A DNA stretch of 64,000 bases from Aureisphaera sp963669405 (GTDB lineage: Bacteria > Bacteroidota > Bacteroidia > Flavobacteriales > Flavobacteriaceae). Under the pieces are notes generated by a model. The model worked only from the letters and a program-made list of their open reading frames with translations. It was not told where the DNA came from and made no database searches. Below are positions 34,262-42,590 of this stretch, one piece after another. The translations under genes were made by a program, and so were the position numbers. Each line of letters starts with the position of its first letter. Position 1 is the first letter of the stretch. The stretch spans positions 124,001 to 188,000 of the forward strand of contig CAXXHF010000002.1 in NCBI GenBank assembly GCA_963669405.2, given 5' to 3'.

Positions 34262-35437
34262 ATGAAAAAAACGCTACTCACACTTGTTATATGCTCTTTT
34301 TTCCTTCTGGGAATTAGCCAAATAACAACTCCCTCTAATCCTGAAATCATTATTCCCATAGACATGAGTTCTCATCGTCCCATCATGGATGTTATGATCA
34401 ATGGTAAGGGACCCTATAAGTTTATATTCGATACGGGTTCAGCAACGAATGTGATTGATGAAAATTTAAACAAAACCTTTGGGTTTAAAGTAGTAGGAGA
34501 AGATCCTTTACAAACCCCTGGGTCTAAAAATAGATTGTTTTCAAAACGGGTAGCCGTTCCCAAAGTCAATTTTCCCGGTACATCGATTTCTGAAAATACC
34601 GAAATGAATGTCATTGCATTAAGGAAAATGTTGCCTGTAGATGGAATTATAGGCGGTTTTTTCTTTGAAGACTATTTGGTTACTATGGATTACCCCGGTT
34701 CAAAATTAATTCTAACGAAGGGCAAATTAAACAAAAACGATCCAGATGTGGTGTCTTTTATACAAGATGCCAGAACACTTAACTTAGCTATTGATGTGGC
34801 TGGTCATAGAGTTGAAGCTCATTTAGATTCCGGTAATCCCCTTACTATGACCCTGCCACATTCCTTAATGGATAAACTGACCTTTAAGGAGGTTCCGCAG
34901 AAAGGTCAGCCCATGCGAACCCCCGTTGCTTCTTTCAATACATGGGAAGCTCAATTATTAGGTACTGTAACCATAGGTAATGCTGTTATTGAAAATCCCA
35001 GGGTGCGACTGGCCGAAGGCTATAAGTATGTAAATATTGGGTATGGGGTTATCAATCAATTACAGACCACTATTGACCGAAAAAACAGTCTGATCAAATT
35101 TGAGAAAGCTACTCCGTCAACTTCAGGAAATAGAATGGTTATGAAGCAAGTGAGCTCTCAAACATCACCATTGGCTGGAACTTACGAAGGAGACCGAAAG
35201 ATATGGGTAAACGAAGCTGGTAAATTGGTCTATAAACGTACGCCAGCACCCATCGCCTTGGAAATGGTTAAAGTGGGCAAAGACCTCTTTGAAATGAAAG
35301 TCCCGGATGGTGTTAGGGCACCACAGGAGATTCCCAAAGTACAATTTGTAAGGAATGAAGCACAGGAAATTATAGCCATCACGCTTGTGTACAAAGATGG
35401 AAGGAAGGATGGTCCTTATAAAAAATTGAATCCGTAA
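34262..35437 (+). CDS. Secreted retropepsin-like aspartic protease
   Basis: 391 residues with a signal peptide (TLVICSFFLLGISQ). Two aspartic-protease half-sites are present: GPYKFIFDTGSATNVID and RVEAHLDSGNPLTMTLP, each with the D-T/S-G triad residue, plus DGIIGGFFFEDYLVTMDYPG as the partner flap segment. This fits the single-chain retropepsin-like family of Bacteroidetes (gag-polyprotein-type aspartyl protease domain). The C-terminal ~90 residues form a separate small domain (AGTYEGDRKIWVNEAGKLVY). It is divergent from the ToxR-like gene, whose product may control it through the TTAAC repeats. Confidence 0.85.
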   Translation: MKKTLLTLVICSFFLLGISQITTPSNPEIIIPIDMSSHRPIMDVMINGKGPYKFIFDTGSATNVIDENLNKTFGFKVVGEDPLQTPGSKNRLFSKRVAVPKVNFPGTSISENTEMNVIALRKMLPVDGIIGGFFFEDYLVTMDYPGSKLILTKGKLNKNDPDVVSFIQDARTLNLAIDVAGHRVEAHLDSGNPLTMTLPHSLMDKLTFKEVPQKGQPMRTPVASFNTWEAQLLGTVTIGNAVIENPRVRLAEGYKYVNIGYGVINQLQTTIDRKNSLIKFEKATPSTSGNRMVMKQVSSQTSPLAGTYEGDRKIWVNEAGKLVYKRTPAPIALEMVKVGKDLFEMKVPDGVRAPQEIPKVQFVRNEAQEIIAITLVYKDGRKDGPYKKLNP

Positions 35438-35470
35438 TACTAAGGAATGGTAAAATATAAAACCCACAAA

Positions 35471-35507
35471 TAAATCGGTGCGTTTGGTAAAGCACACCGA
35501 TTTATTT
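35471..35507 (+). terminator. Intrinsic terminator of the aspartic protease gene
   Basis: AAATCGGTG at 35472-35480 pairs perfectly with CACCGATTT at 35495-35503, followed by ATTTATG. Since the next gene (35554) is convergent, it may also act on that side. Confidence 0.75.
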
Positions 35508-35553
35508 ATGCCAATTCAATATGGTACATGATTCCCATTATGGGGGGAATTGA

Positions 35554-36345
35554 TTAATAATTTGAATCCATATAAACTTTCCAGTTTCCGTCTGGTTGCT
35601 TCTTCCAAATTATGATATAAGGAAGGTTGTAAGATCCGCTACATTTACCAATTTCAAAGGCAATATCATGAGTAACCATTTCAATGTGTTTGGGAGTAAG
35701 CACTAATGCATAGGATGGTTTTTGCATATAGCTATATTCTTTCGTGAGTTCGTCATGACCTCTCAACACCCTTCCCCTATTATAATAAATAGCATCATCT
35801 GTATAGAGCCCCGTAACCAAACCTCTCACATCATGCTCATTGCATAATTGCTCCCATTTTTTACGTGCTTCGGCAATTTCTTTTGGAATTTTAGGATTCC
35901 CTGTCATTTCATAAACCACCTCTGCAATCATTAGTTCCTTATCATTTTCCTTTGCCCAAATTGCTACATGAGCAAACCGACCTCCTTTTTCTGTTTGAAA
36001 TGAAGCGATTTCATAATACAATGAACTAGTTACTGCTAGTTTATAATGTGATTGAAAATCCTTCGATATCCCATTATTATTCTGAAAATCGCGTAAATGT
36101 GTAGCCATAGCATCTCGACCCAAAATTACTCCTGCTTCTGAAACACCTAAGACATTGGAGTGGTAATACGTATCAATAACCTTTTGAACGGTATAGTCTC
36201 TAACCGAAACATCCTTTGCCTCTTGCCCAATACTACAACTGGGAACCAACATAACCATACTAAAAATAAGAGCCATACCAAAGACAAATACATTGGATAT
36301 TTTAGGATTACCGTATTTTGAAGCATTCACTTTCCTGAGTTTCAT
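35554..36345 (-). CDS. Two-domain NTF2-like (SnoaL/DUF4440) exported protein
   Basis: 263 residues. A hydrophobic N-terminal segment (NVFVFGMALIFSMVMLVPSC) ends at Cys-Ser and looks like a lipobox. Two NTF2-like units follow: VQKVIDTYYHSNVLGVSEAG to HVAIWAKENDKELMIAEVVY, and IAEARKKWEQLCNEHDVRGL to IIWKKQPDGNWKVYMDSNY. The second has the GLYTDDAIYYNRGRVLRGHD pattern of SnoaL/DUF4440 proteins. A small-ligand role is typical but unspecific. TTAAC and TTAAT, 10 bp apart at 36512-36526, lie upstream and resemble the repeats beside the ToxR-like gene. Confidence 0.75.
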   Translation of the reverse strand: MKLRKVNASKYGNPKISNVFVFGMALIFSMVMLVPSCSIGQEAKDVSVRDYTVQKVIDTYYHSNVLGVSEAGVILGRDAMATHLRDFQNNNGISKDFQSHYKLAVTSSLYYEIASFQTEKGGRFAHVAIWAKENDKELMIAEVVYEMTGNPKIPKEIAEARKKWEQLCNEHDVRGLVTGLYTDDAIYYNRGRVLRGHDELTKEYSYMQKPSYALVLTPKHIEMVTHDIAFEIGKCSGSYNLPYIIIWKKQPDGNWKVYMDSNY

Positions 36346-36571
36346 ATGAAATGGTTTTAGTTATTAATATGACTTAATACAATGTATTAAATAGCTCCTG
36401 AGAGCTCATTTCTTCATTAAACTGATGGGAGGTTTTCAACATTACTGCCAAAACCAACACTGAATGTAAGAAATATTGTTGCGCAAAACCTACTGGTTTT
36501 CTTATTTAATGTTAACGACTGTTAATTAACTCCTTACATCACATTAGCACTCATTAGATGACGAGGGAATA

Positions 36572-36613
36572 TCACCTAAACCACCCTTCCCTATCGAGGC
36601 TGCGGTATTGAAT
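36572..36613 (-). pseudogene. Fragment of yifB 3' end (C-terminal 13 codons)
   Basis: Read on the minus strand this encodes IQYRSLDREGWFR and a stop. The intact yifB at the right end of the window finishes IQYRSLDREGWLG. The protein match is 12 of 12 up to the Phe/Leu change, whereas the DNA differs at many third positions, so the fragment comes from a diverged copy. It marks the left boundary of the accessory island. Confidence 0.8.
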
Positions 36614-36639
36614 GTTTTGAAAAAAAGTCGAGGTCAATT

Positions 36640-36816
36640 TCAAGCTCGAAGCAAAGGTTTTAAGGATAAAATTGAATACCTGTCTTCTTTACCTTTGCTA
36701 CCTCTAATACCAATCAACATTCTATCCGAATGCATATCGGTTTTCTTCAATTGAAGTAACTCTCCAACCCGAAGGCTAGAACTATAGCATAATGTAATTA
36801 TAGCCTTATGTTTTGG
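36640..36816 (-). pseudogene. Tyrosine recombinase fragment (box I region)
   Basis: The minus-strand frame between stops at 36819 and 36640 encodes HKAIITLCYSSSLRVGELLQ, then LKKTDMHSDRMLIGIRGSKG and KEDRYSILSLKPLLRA. This is the core of a XerC/IntI-like tyrosine recombinase around catalytic Arg I (SLRVGEL) and the conserved KGKxDR beta-hairpin Lys segment. The N-terminal DNA-binding half and the distal HxxR-Tyr half are absent. It lies between the yifB 3' fragment and the first cassette-array repeat. It may be the relic of the integrase that built the array or of an island integrase. Confidence 0.75.
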
Positions 36817-36837
36817 TTATATTTGTTTTAATAACTA

Positions 36838-36870
36838 GTTGGTAAAAATGCCTGACGGCACGGTTAAACA
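36838..36870 (+). repeat. Palindromic 250-bp element, copy A (first 33 bases only)
   Basis: GTTGGTAAAAATGCCTGACG and the following CACGGTTAAAC match the start of copies B-D, then similarity stops. It adjoins the recombinase fragment, so the array begins in a truncated copy. Confidence 0.7.
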
Positions 36871-36912
36871 GAAAACTCAAGCTTACTTTAGAGAAAAACA
36901 AATTAATTACGA

Positions 36913-37845
36913 TTGGAAGACAAAACGAAGATAATAACAAAAAACATTGAATTTAGTGATGGCTTATTGCCCATACATCCCTTTAGATGGGGATCTTTTC
37001 GTGGTGAAATCTCAGTTCCTATTAATGATAATGAGGAAATAGTTCAAAACACTTTACATTTAGACATAGGTTTTTTTGGACGTGCTTGGAATCTTCCGTT
37101 TTCGGTAGAAGAGTTTCTAATCACAATGAGCAAATTAACTGATGAAAAAGATAGGTTTCAAGTTAAATCATGGGATGATAATCGATTAAGTCTTACTGTG
37201 CATAATGCTACTGGCGAAAAATTTACTGAGTTTTCAGAAACTTTTGTTCCTTCACTACGCCAATTCTTTGAAAAAATATATTTCTCAACTTTACAGAAAA
37301 TAAATAAAAATACTCTATTAAGTTTATTCTATTTTCCAAATGAAATTGAAAGCGCAGCTAGACAATATCTAATTTATTTTTCTACATTTCTCAAGGATTT
37401 GGGAATTGAAAACACATCTGAGATTGAAATAAATGCAACAACAACTTTATTCAAAATAAGTCCAAGAAACAAAAAACAAGCTTTATCCAAAATTCAGCAA
37501 GCCTTGTCAATATATCTTCAATTACCTCTGGTAAAAAATTTTGATGTCGTTAGCAATGATTATCCGGATTTAGCTGTGCAAGAACTCAATTTTACAATTG
37601 AAAAATTCAGAGCTCAATTATCATTACTGAATTCAGTAGTTCTTAAACAAAAAACACAAAACGAAACTTTGAGCCTATTGAATTATCAAAAGGAACTTGA
37701 TAATTTAAATGCAGAAAATTCAAAAAATGAAGAAGAATTATTAGATGGTGTTTTAATCGTTCCAGAATTTGATGCAAAATTTATTAGGATTAATACTCCA
37801 AAACTACTTCGTTTATTAAAAAGAATATTTAAAAAAAGTAAATAG
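36913..37845 (+). CDS. Cassette gene: hypothetical protein, 310 residues
   Basis: The frame opens with a TTG at 36913; no ATG lies near. The protein is soluble. Its first ~100 residues are beta-rich (FRWGSFRGEISVPINDNEEI), the middle helical, and the end has a coiled stretch (LLNYQKELDNLNAENSKNEE) and a basic tail (LLRLLKRIFKKSK) that could associate with membrane. No family was recognised. It is the first gene of the array, followed 18 bp later by an attC-like site. The function is unknown. Confidence 0.5.
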   Translation: MEDKTKIITKNIEFSDGLLPIHPFRWGSFRGEISVPINDNEEIVQNTLHLDIGFFGRAWNLPFSVEEFLITMSKLTDEKDRFQVKSWDDNRLSLTVHNATGEKFTEFSETFVPSLRQFFEKIYFSTLQKINKNTLLSLFYFPNEIESAARQYLIYFSTFLKDLGIENTSEIEINATTTLFKISPRNKKQALSKIQQALSIYLQLPLVKNFDVVSNDYPDLAVQELNFTIEKFRAQLSLLNSVVLKQKTQNETLSLLNYQKELDNLNAENSKNEEELLDGVLIVPEFDAKFIRINTPKLLRLLKRIFKKSK

Positions 37846-37863
37846 AGGGGAATAATTAACTGT

Positions 37864-37993
37864 GCCTAACAACGTATATAAAAAATAGCGGTTTTGGTGC
37901 TTAAACGAAAGGCAATTTAAAAAATAAAGGTCAGTTATAATCCGAAAAGTTAGTACCTAAAATCCGCTACTTTTCATATACAAGACCGTTGGT
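37864..37993 (+). repeat. attC-like site 1
   Basis: The left end CCTAACAACGTATATA and the right end TATACAAGACCGTTGG pair through GTATA and the outer bases. It starts 18 bp after the previous stop, and its right end runs into palindromic element copy B. Confidence 0.6.
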
Positions 37994-38237
37994 AAAAATG
38001 CCTGAAGGCACGGTTAAACCGCCACTTCATGTCTCGTTTTAATCCTATTTTTACCAATGATCACCCAGTACACTGCTATTTGTTGTTATTACATATCTTT
38101 ATAACCAATACAGAGCAAGGTGCCTCGGCACATATACCAACTTGCGGCTAAAAACAAATAGCGTTAAAAAGCTGCCGTAGCTCACTATCGGGCAAGCCCG
38201 ATAACGCTACTCGTTTTACCCGCGTGACCATTGGCAA
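37988..38237. repeat. Palindromic 250-bp element, copy B
   Basis: Two consecutive large inverted repeats share a middle arm. TTGGTAAAAAT (37989) pairs with ATTTTTACCAA (38047-38057). CCAATGATCAC then pairs with GTGACCATTGG at 38224-38234. Inside lie CTATTTGTT/AACAAATAG, AGCGTTA/TAACGCT and a perfect hairpin TATCGGGC-AA-GCCCGATA at 38186-38203. It carries no credible gene and ends 20 bp before the next start. Confidence 0.75.
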
Positions 38238-38257
38238 TTATTAAAAAATAAAATAAA

Positions 38258-38602
38258 ATGACAAAAGCAATTTGGATTTCATACGATTTAGGTATCAAAG
38301 GTGATTACCCTCAACTTTACGCTTGGCTTGATGACCGCGATGCAAAAGAAGCTGGGAATAGTGTGGCTTTTTTAAACTATGAATTTCAAGGCAAATCTGA
38401 TTCTGACTTTAAAAAAGCTCTAAAAAATGATTTAGAGTCTAATATTGATTTTAAACCTGGGGACAGAATTTATGTAATCAGAGGAAGAGTTGTAGAAGGG
38501 AAAACAAAATTTAGCGGGACTTTTATTCTTGGAAAAAGAAAATCTTCTCCCTGGGAAGGATATGGTCAGAATAATGACGAGATAACAGACGAAGATGTAT
38601 AA
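38258..38602 (+). CDS. Cassette gene: probable partner of the PIN protein
   Basis: 114 residues, soluble and acidic at the C-terminus (GYGQNNDEITDEDV). It begins MTKAIWISYDLGIKGDYPQL and has a conserved-looking DRIYVIRGRVVEGKTKFSG strand pair. No DNA-binding antitoxin motif is visible. It overlaps the PIN-domain gene by 8 bases, the usual layout of toxin-antitoxin pairs, so an antitoxin role is inferred from position alone. It could equally be a conserved protein of unrelated role captured in one cassette. Confidence 0.55.
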   Translation: MTKAIWISYDLGIKGDYPQLYAWLDDRDAKEAGNSVAFLNYEFQGKSDSDFKKALKNDLESNIDFKPGDRIYVIRGRVVEGKTKFSGTFILGKRKSSPWEGYGQNNDEITDEDV

Positions 38603-39020
38603 TATAATTATAGATACTGGGTTTTGGTTTGCGTTATTTGATTCTAGAGACCAATATCACAATGATGCTGTTAATCTTTTAGAATATTTAGAGTTAGGAA
38701 ATATACTAATACCCTTTCCATCTTTATACGAATCCATCAATACAAGATTTACTAAAAGGAAAGTGTGGATGACAGAATTTGAAAGTATTCTTGGAAGACC
38801 AAATATAACACTAATAGAGGATGTGGACATTAAAGACAGTGCTTTAGATTTAACCTTCACAAGTACAATCGAACAAAAAAGACCAATAAGCTTGGTGGAT
38901 ACCATTATAAGGATTCTGTTGGACGATCCTGAATTAAAAATTGATTATTTGATGACTTTTAATGCTGGTGACTTTTTTGACATTTGCCAAAGGAGACAAA
39001 TTGAAATAATCTCTGGATAA
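38595..39020 (+). CDS. Cassette gene: PIN-domain ribonuclease, probable toxin
   Basis: 141 residues. The PIN acidic residues are in place: Asp7 in MYNIIIDTGFWFALF, Glu in PFPSLYESINTRF, Asp in ISLVDTIIRILLDD and Asp in MTFNAGDFFDICQ. VapC-like PIN proteins cut tRNA or mRNA as toxins. It is coupled to the gene at 38258 by an 8-base overlap. An attC-like site starts 8 bp after its stop. Toxin-antitoxin pairs are frequent passengers of large cassette arrays, where they may stabilise the array. Confidence 0.75.
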   Translation: MYNIIIDTGFWFALFDSRDQYHNDAVNLLEYLELGNILIPFPSLYESINTRFTKRKVWMTEFESILGRPNITLIEDVDIKDSALDLTFTSTIEQKRPISLVDTIIRILLDDPELKIDYLMTFNAGDFFDICQRRQIEIISG

Positions 39021-39028
39021 AAACTATT

Positions 39029-39220
39029 GCCAACAACGTGTATAAAACATAGCTAATAAGTGCTAAAAAGGTTTGTGTATATTTATGAAGTCCGCCAAAT
39101 TTTTAATTTGGCTTTTAAAAACAGAAAAAATTAAAAAGAAAATATAAAAATTAGGCTCTGTGTTAATCCGAAAAGTTAGTGTCTTTTTACACGCTACGTT
39201 TCATACACAAGTCCGTTAGC
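39029..39220 (+). repeat. attC-like site 2
   Basis: Ends are GCCAACAACGTGTATAAA and ATACACAAGTCCGTTAGC. AAACATAGC and GCTACGTTT extend the pairing inward. It starts 8 bp after the PIN gene and ends 13 bp before the next ATG. It is one of the best-formed sites. Confidence 0.65.
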
Positions 39221-39233
39221 AAACATTTGAGAA

Positions 39234-39974
39234 ATGAGGATATTGACATTCATTATTTGTATTTTATTGATTAATATTTCATCTACCGAAAAAGTATTTG
39301 AGGGAGAATTGATATATCATCACGATATGAAAATGAACTCAAAAAATTATTCCGAATCAAGAAAGTTTTACGATACTCTAACAATAACTTATAAGGACAA
39401 GAATTACATAAAACTGACAAACAAAAAGAACTACGAAAAAATACTTTTCATTGATTCTCTGAGAAAAGTTTATGTAATCTATAAAGACAACTTGAGTAAA
39501 TCTAAAAACCTCTCAATGAATGAGGATAACCTGAATTTTGGAAAACTTTATAATCGAGAAAATTCTCATTTTGGAAAAATAGTTTCGTTAACAAAATCAG
39601 ATACAATTCTAAATTTTGACAAAGAAAATCGTGAATTAAAGAAGCTATTCGTGGAAAGAGAATATGGAAACGAAACTTATGTTTATTCCGATTCTAAAGA
39701 ATTTAAGCTGACTGACAATCGTAACATATTAAGGAATATCGGAGAGCAAATACATCCTGAACAAATAGCATCTGAATTGAAAAACTCTATACTCTTCTAT
39801 TATAAGTTGGATGTTAAAAATGCGGACTTATATGAGGAATATAAATTAGTTAAAATCAATAATAAGGCTATTAAAAATAGTGTCTTTCAAATTCCTGAAC
39901 ACAAAGATGCTAAAGGATATAAAAAAGAAAATAAAAAGAACGGTCGATTTAAATTTTACGAATTGACTAAATAA
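39234..39974 (+). CDS. Cassette gene: secreted hypothetical protein, 246 residues
   Basis: A signal peptide (MRILTFIICILLINISSTEK) precedes a charged beta-rich body. VFEGELIYHHDMKMNSK and KNYEKILFIDSLRKVYVIY resemble the strand pattern of DUF4412/GLPGLI-type secreted proteins of Bacteroidetes ('G.I.Y......' start), but the match is weak. It is very Lys- and Asn-rich. It lies between two attC-like sites as a single-gene cassette. The function is unknown. Confidence 0.5.
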   Translation: MRILTFIICILLINISSTEKVFEGELIYHHDMKMNSKNYSESRKFYDTLTITYKDKNYIKLTNKKNYEKILFIDSLRKVYVIYKDNLSKSKNLSMNEDNLNFGKLYNRENSHFGKIVSLTKSDTILNFDKENRELKKLFVEREYGNETYVYSDSKEFKLTDNRNILRNIGEQIHPEQIASELKNSILFYYKLDVKNADLYEEYKLVKINNKAIKNSVFQIPEHKDAKGYKKENKKNGRFKFYELTK

Positions 39975-39982
39975 AAACGTTT

Positions 39983-40113
39983 GCTAACAATGTATAACCG
40001 CAATTACGGCGGATTCGACTACGTCCGAATCCACTCGGAATTGCTAACGTCCGTGCCAAACCGAAAATTAACGCATATAAACCCGTAACTGACGGTTATA
40101 CGAGACCGTTGGT
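39983..40113 (+). repeat. attC-like site 3
   Basis: GCTAACAATGTATAACCG at the left pairs with CGGTTATACGAGACCGTTGG at the right, with the 4- versus 7-base spacer. It shares its centre (AAAATTAACGCATAT region) with site 10 at 46443. It runs into palindromic element copy C. Confidence 0.65.
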
Positions 40114-40356
40114 AAAAATGCCTGACGGCACGGTTAAACCGCCACTTCATGTCTCGTTTTAATCCTATTTTTACCAATGGTCACCCAGTACACTGCTATT
40201 TGTTGTTATTACATATATTAATAACCAATACAACGCAAGATGCCTCGGCACATATACCAACTTGCGGCTAAAAACAAATAGCGTTAAAAGCTGCCGTAGC
40301 TCACTATCGGGCAAGCCCGATAACGCTACTCGCTTTACCCGCGTGACCATTGGCAT
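40108..40356. repeat. Palindromic 250-bp element, copy C
   Basis: Nearly identical to copy B and structurally complete. CCAATGGTCAC at 40174-40184 pairs perfectly with GTGACCATTGG at 40343-40353, and the internal hairpins are kept. A 61-codon minus frame inside is incidental. The next gene starts 34 bp later. Confidence 0.75.
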
Positions 40357-40389
40357 TCATTTTGACTCATCCTATAATAAGGCTATATC

Positions 40390-42171
40390 ATGGAAATCGA
40401 ACTAATCACCAAAAGTAGTACAAGAAAATTTTCAAACTTAATTGTAAGTATCATTATTATATTTATTTACTCTATCAACTTGGGATATGCTCAAGAAGCT
40501 GATTGTCCAAATCCAAATGATTGTTATTGTCCAATTATTCATAATTGTACTAGTAATAGTCCATGTAATATTTGTTTTACCTGTCCAATCTGTTGTGAAT
40601 GGAAAATTGATAATGTTGAAGTCTCATCAGAATTTAATGAAATACCAGGCGTTAGTGGTTTTTCAAAAGCCAATGCTATAGACAATAATATAGCGACTAA
40701 TTGGAGTAGTGTTGCATATACAACCCCTGCAGATATAGCATATATGTTTACAGGTGATTCTTTGAGAAAAGTAAACTATATTAAACTCAGACCCAGATAT
40801 TATGAACCTAATAAGACTTCAATTTCTTTTCCTATAGATTTCAAAGTAAATTATCATGACGACAGTACCTGGGTTCCTATTCAAGAATATACAAACTTCC
40901 CAGTACCAAAGGAAAACGATTGGATAATTTTACCATTTGGAAAGACTATTAATGCTAAAGGAATTAAATTGGAATCATCAAGATTTGGCAAGGATGAACA
41001 TGGCAATATAACGTATCTACAGTTCGCGGAAGTAAAGGCAGGGTATTGTCCTCCGTTTGAAAAATTAATCTTTAAAGAAAATAACAAAGACAGTATTTAT
41101 AATGAAATTCAAAACGTTGGGTCGGGTTCATTTGATCCAAATAAAATTTCTAATTGGAATCATGATTATAGAAGGCCATTACTTGATGCTCACAACATTT
41201 ATGCTCCAAATATTGTAAATAATGGAGCTTGGAACATATATTTTGGAGGATGGTTGGGTGAACAGGTGGAAGACAGAGTATACATTAGAACATCGTACGA
41301 TGATTTTGAAACTTTTCAAGGACCGCAACAAATAATTTATAGTAATAGATATGAGCATGTAAACAATGAATCGGTTATTAAAGTATCGAACAATGATTGG
41401 AAAATGTTATTTACAACCTACGAAAATAATAATACCAACAAACCAGGTTATGCTACATCCAATGATGGGGTAACTTGGTTACCTAATCCGGTGGGTACAT
41501 TGAATTTAATAAGTATGAAAGGGTATATTAATTGGAGTACTGCAGATGTCAATGGAAGCAACGTTTTATATAATGACAACGGAACATATAATCTATTTTT
41601 TACTGATTTCAAAAATCTAGTTGTACATCACGCGAGAGGTACTACAGTTTCTGCTTATAATTACGCAGGGGTTGCTTTGAATGAGACAAAAATTGCTAAT
41701 GACCTAAAATCATTTTCATACAACCAAGAGATATATTACTTGATGGGTCTCCATTACAACAGTGATAAAACTTGGTATAGCTTGTCTAAGAACTTAAGTG
41801 TTTTTCCAAGTTCAAAGGTTTTATTTTTAAATCTAAATAATGAAGATAGATATATAACAAGTTTAGGATTTATTAGCCATAACAATAGATTGTATGGTGC
41901 ACTTTATGGAGCTGGAAATCACTCATCATTAACAAAAAACAAAATCTTTGCAGCATGGCTACAAAAAAAAGTAATTTTCGTAAATGATAAAGTTCGATTT
42001 GGGGACTTAGAACAGGCAGACGGCCCAAATAAAATAAGGCTATTTATGTGTAATTCTGAAATAGAAACAGGTAATTTCTATATTTACGATACAGATGGCA
42101 CAACATTACTTTACACTAGTCCATTGGTTACCATTAAAAGGGGAGATGTTTGGGAATATATAGATGAATAA
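40390..42171 (+). CDS. Cassette gene: secreted discoidin-domain protein with GH43/32-like propeller
   Basis: 593 residues. The signal peptide ends near YSINLGYAQ. A short Cys-rich segment follows (CPNPNDCYCPIIHNCTSN, CNICFTCPICC). Residues ~75-225 look like an F5/8 type C (discoidin) carbohydrate-binding domain: KANAIDNNIATNWSS, then AKGIKLESSRFG. From ~240 onward there are repeated propeller blades (HNIYAPNIVNNGAWNIYFGG, GYINWSTADVNGSNVLYNDN) reminiscent of GH43/GH32 glycosidases, although the catalytic acids could not be fixed. No T9SS domain is visible. It probably acts on or binds extracellular glycans. It is unusually large for a cassette. Confidence 0.6.
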   Translation: MEIELITKSSTRKFSNLIVSIIIIFIYSINLGYAQEADCPNPNDCYCPIIHNCTSNSPCNICFTCPICCEWKIDNVEVSSEFNEIPGVSGFSKANAIDNNIATNWSSVAYTTPADIAYMFTGDSLRKVNYIKLRPRYYEPNKTSISFPIDFKVNYHDDSTWVPIQEYTNFPVPKENDWIILPFGKTINAKGIKLESSRFGKDEHGNITYLQFAEVKAGYCPPFEKLIFKENNKDSIYNEIQNVGSGSFDPNKISNWNHDYRRPLLDAHNIYAPNIVNNGAWNIYFGGWLGEQVEDRVYIRTSYDDFETFQGPQQIIYSNRYEHVNNESVIKVSNNDWKMLFTTYENNNTNKPGYATSNDGVTWLPNPVGTLNLISMKGYINWSTADVNGSNVLYNDNGTYNLFFTDFKNLVVHHARGTTVSAYNYAGVALNETKIANDLKSFSYNQEIYYLMGLHYNSDKTWYSLSKNLSVFPSSKVLFLNLNNEDRYITSLGFISHNNRLYGALYGAGNHSSLTKNKIFAAWLQKKVIFVNDKVRFGDLEQADGPNKIRLFMCNSEIETGNFYIYDTDGTTLLYTSPLVTIKRGDVWEYIDE

Positions 42172-42300
42172 AAAATAAGTGATAGATCAAAAAGGGAATG
42201 ATATTGAAAACCGAATTGTGTGTTTTGGTAAAGAACATAGAAAATGTTTAATTCGTATAAATTTAAAATAACAGAACACCTCCACATAGAAAAAAGAAAT

Positions 42301-42428
42301 GCCAACAACGTGTATAAAACATAGCTAAGATGCTTAAGAAAATTGAAATTCTTACTTTTAATAAACAAACGTAAATCCGAAAAATCCGTAGCTTTAAAAA
42401 CGCTACATTTCATACACAAACCGTTGGT
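42301..42428 (+). repeat. attC-like site 4
   Basis: GCCAACAACGTGTATAAAAC at the left and CATACACAAACCGTTGG at the right. AAACATAGC pairs with GCTACATTT as in site 2. It lies 129 bp after the previous stop and leads into palindromic element copy D. Confidence 0.65.
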
Positions 42429-42573
42429 AAAAATGCCTGACGGCACGGTTAAATAGCCATTTCATGTCTCGTTTTAATCCTATTTTTACTAATGGTCAGC
42501 CAGTACACTGCTATTTCCCCTTATTCCATATCTTTATAACCAATACAAGGCAAGGTGCCTCGGCACATATACC
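42423..42573. repeat. Palindromic 250-bp element, copy D (right part missing)
   Basis: It matches copies B and C through GCCTCGGCACATATACCAAC and then stops, so the second large inverted repeat lacks its right arm. The following lipoprotein gene starts 17 bp later. Confidence 0.7.
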
Positions 42574-42590
42574 AACATATTGAAGAAGCT

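Noticed and set aside
40171..40356. 61-codon minus-strand open frame
   Set aside because: It lies wholly inside the palindromic 250-bp element. Copies B and D do not keep it as an open frame of equal length, and it resembles no protein.
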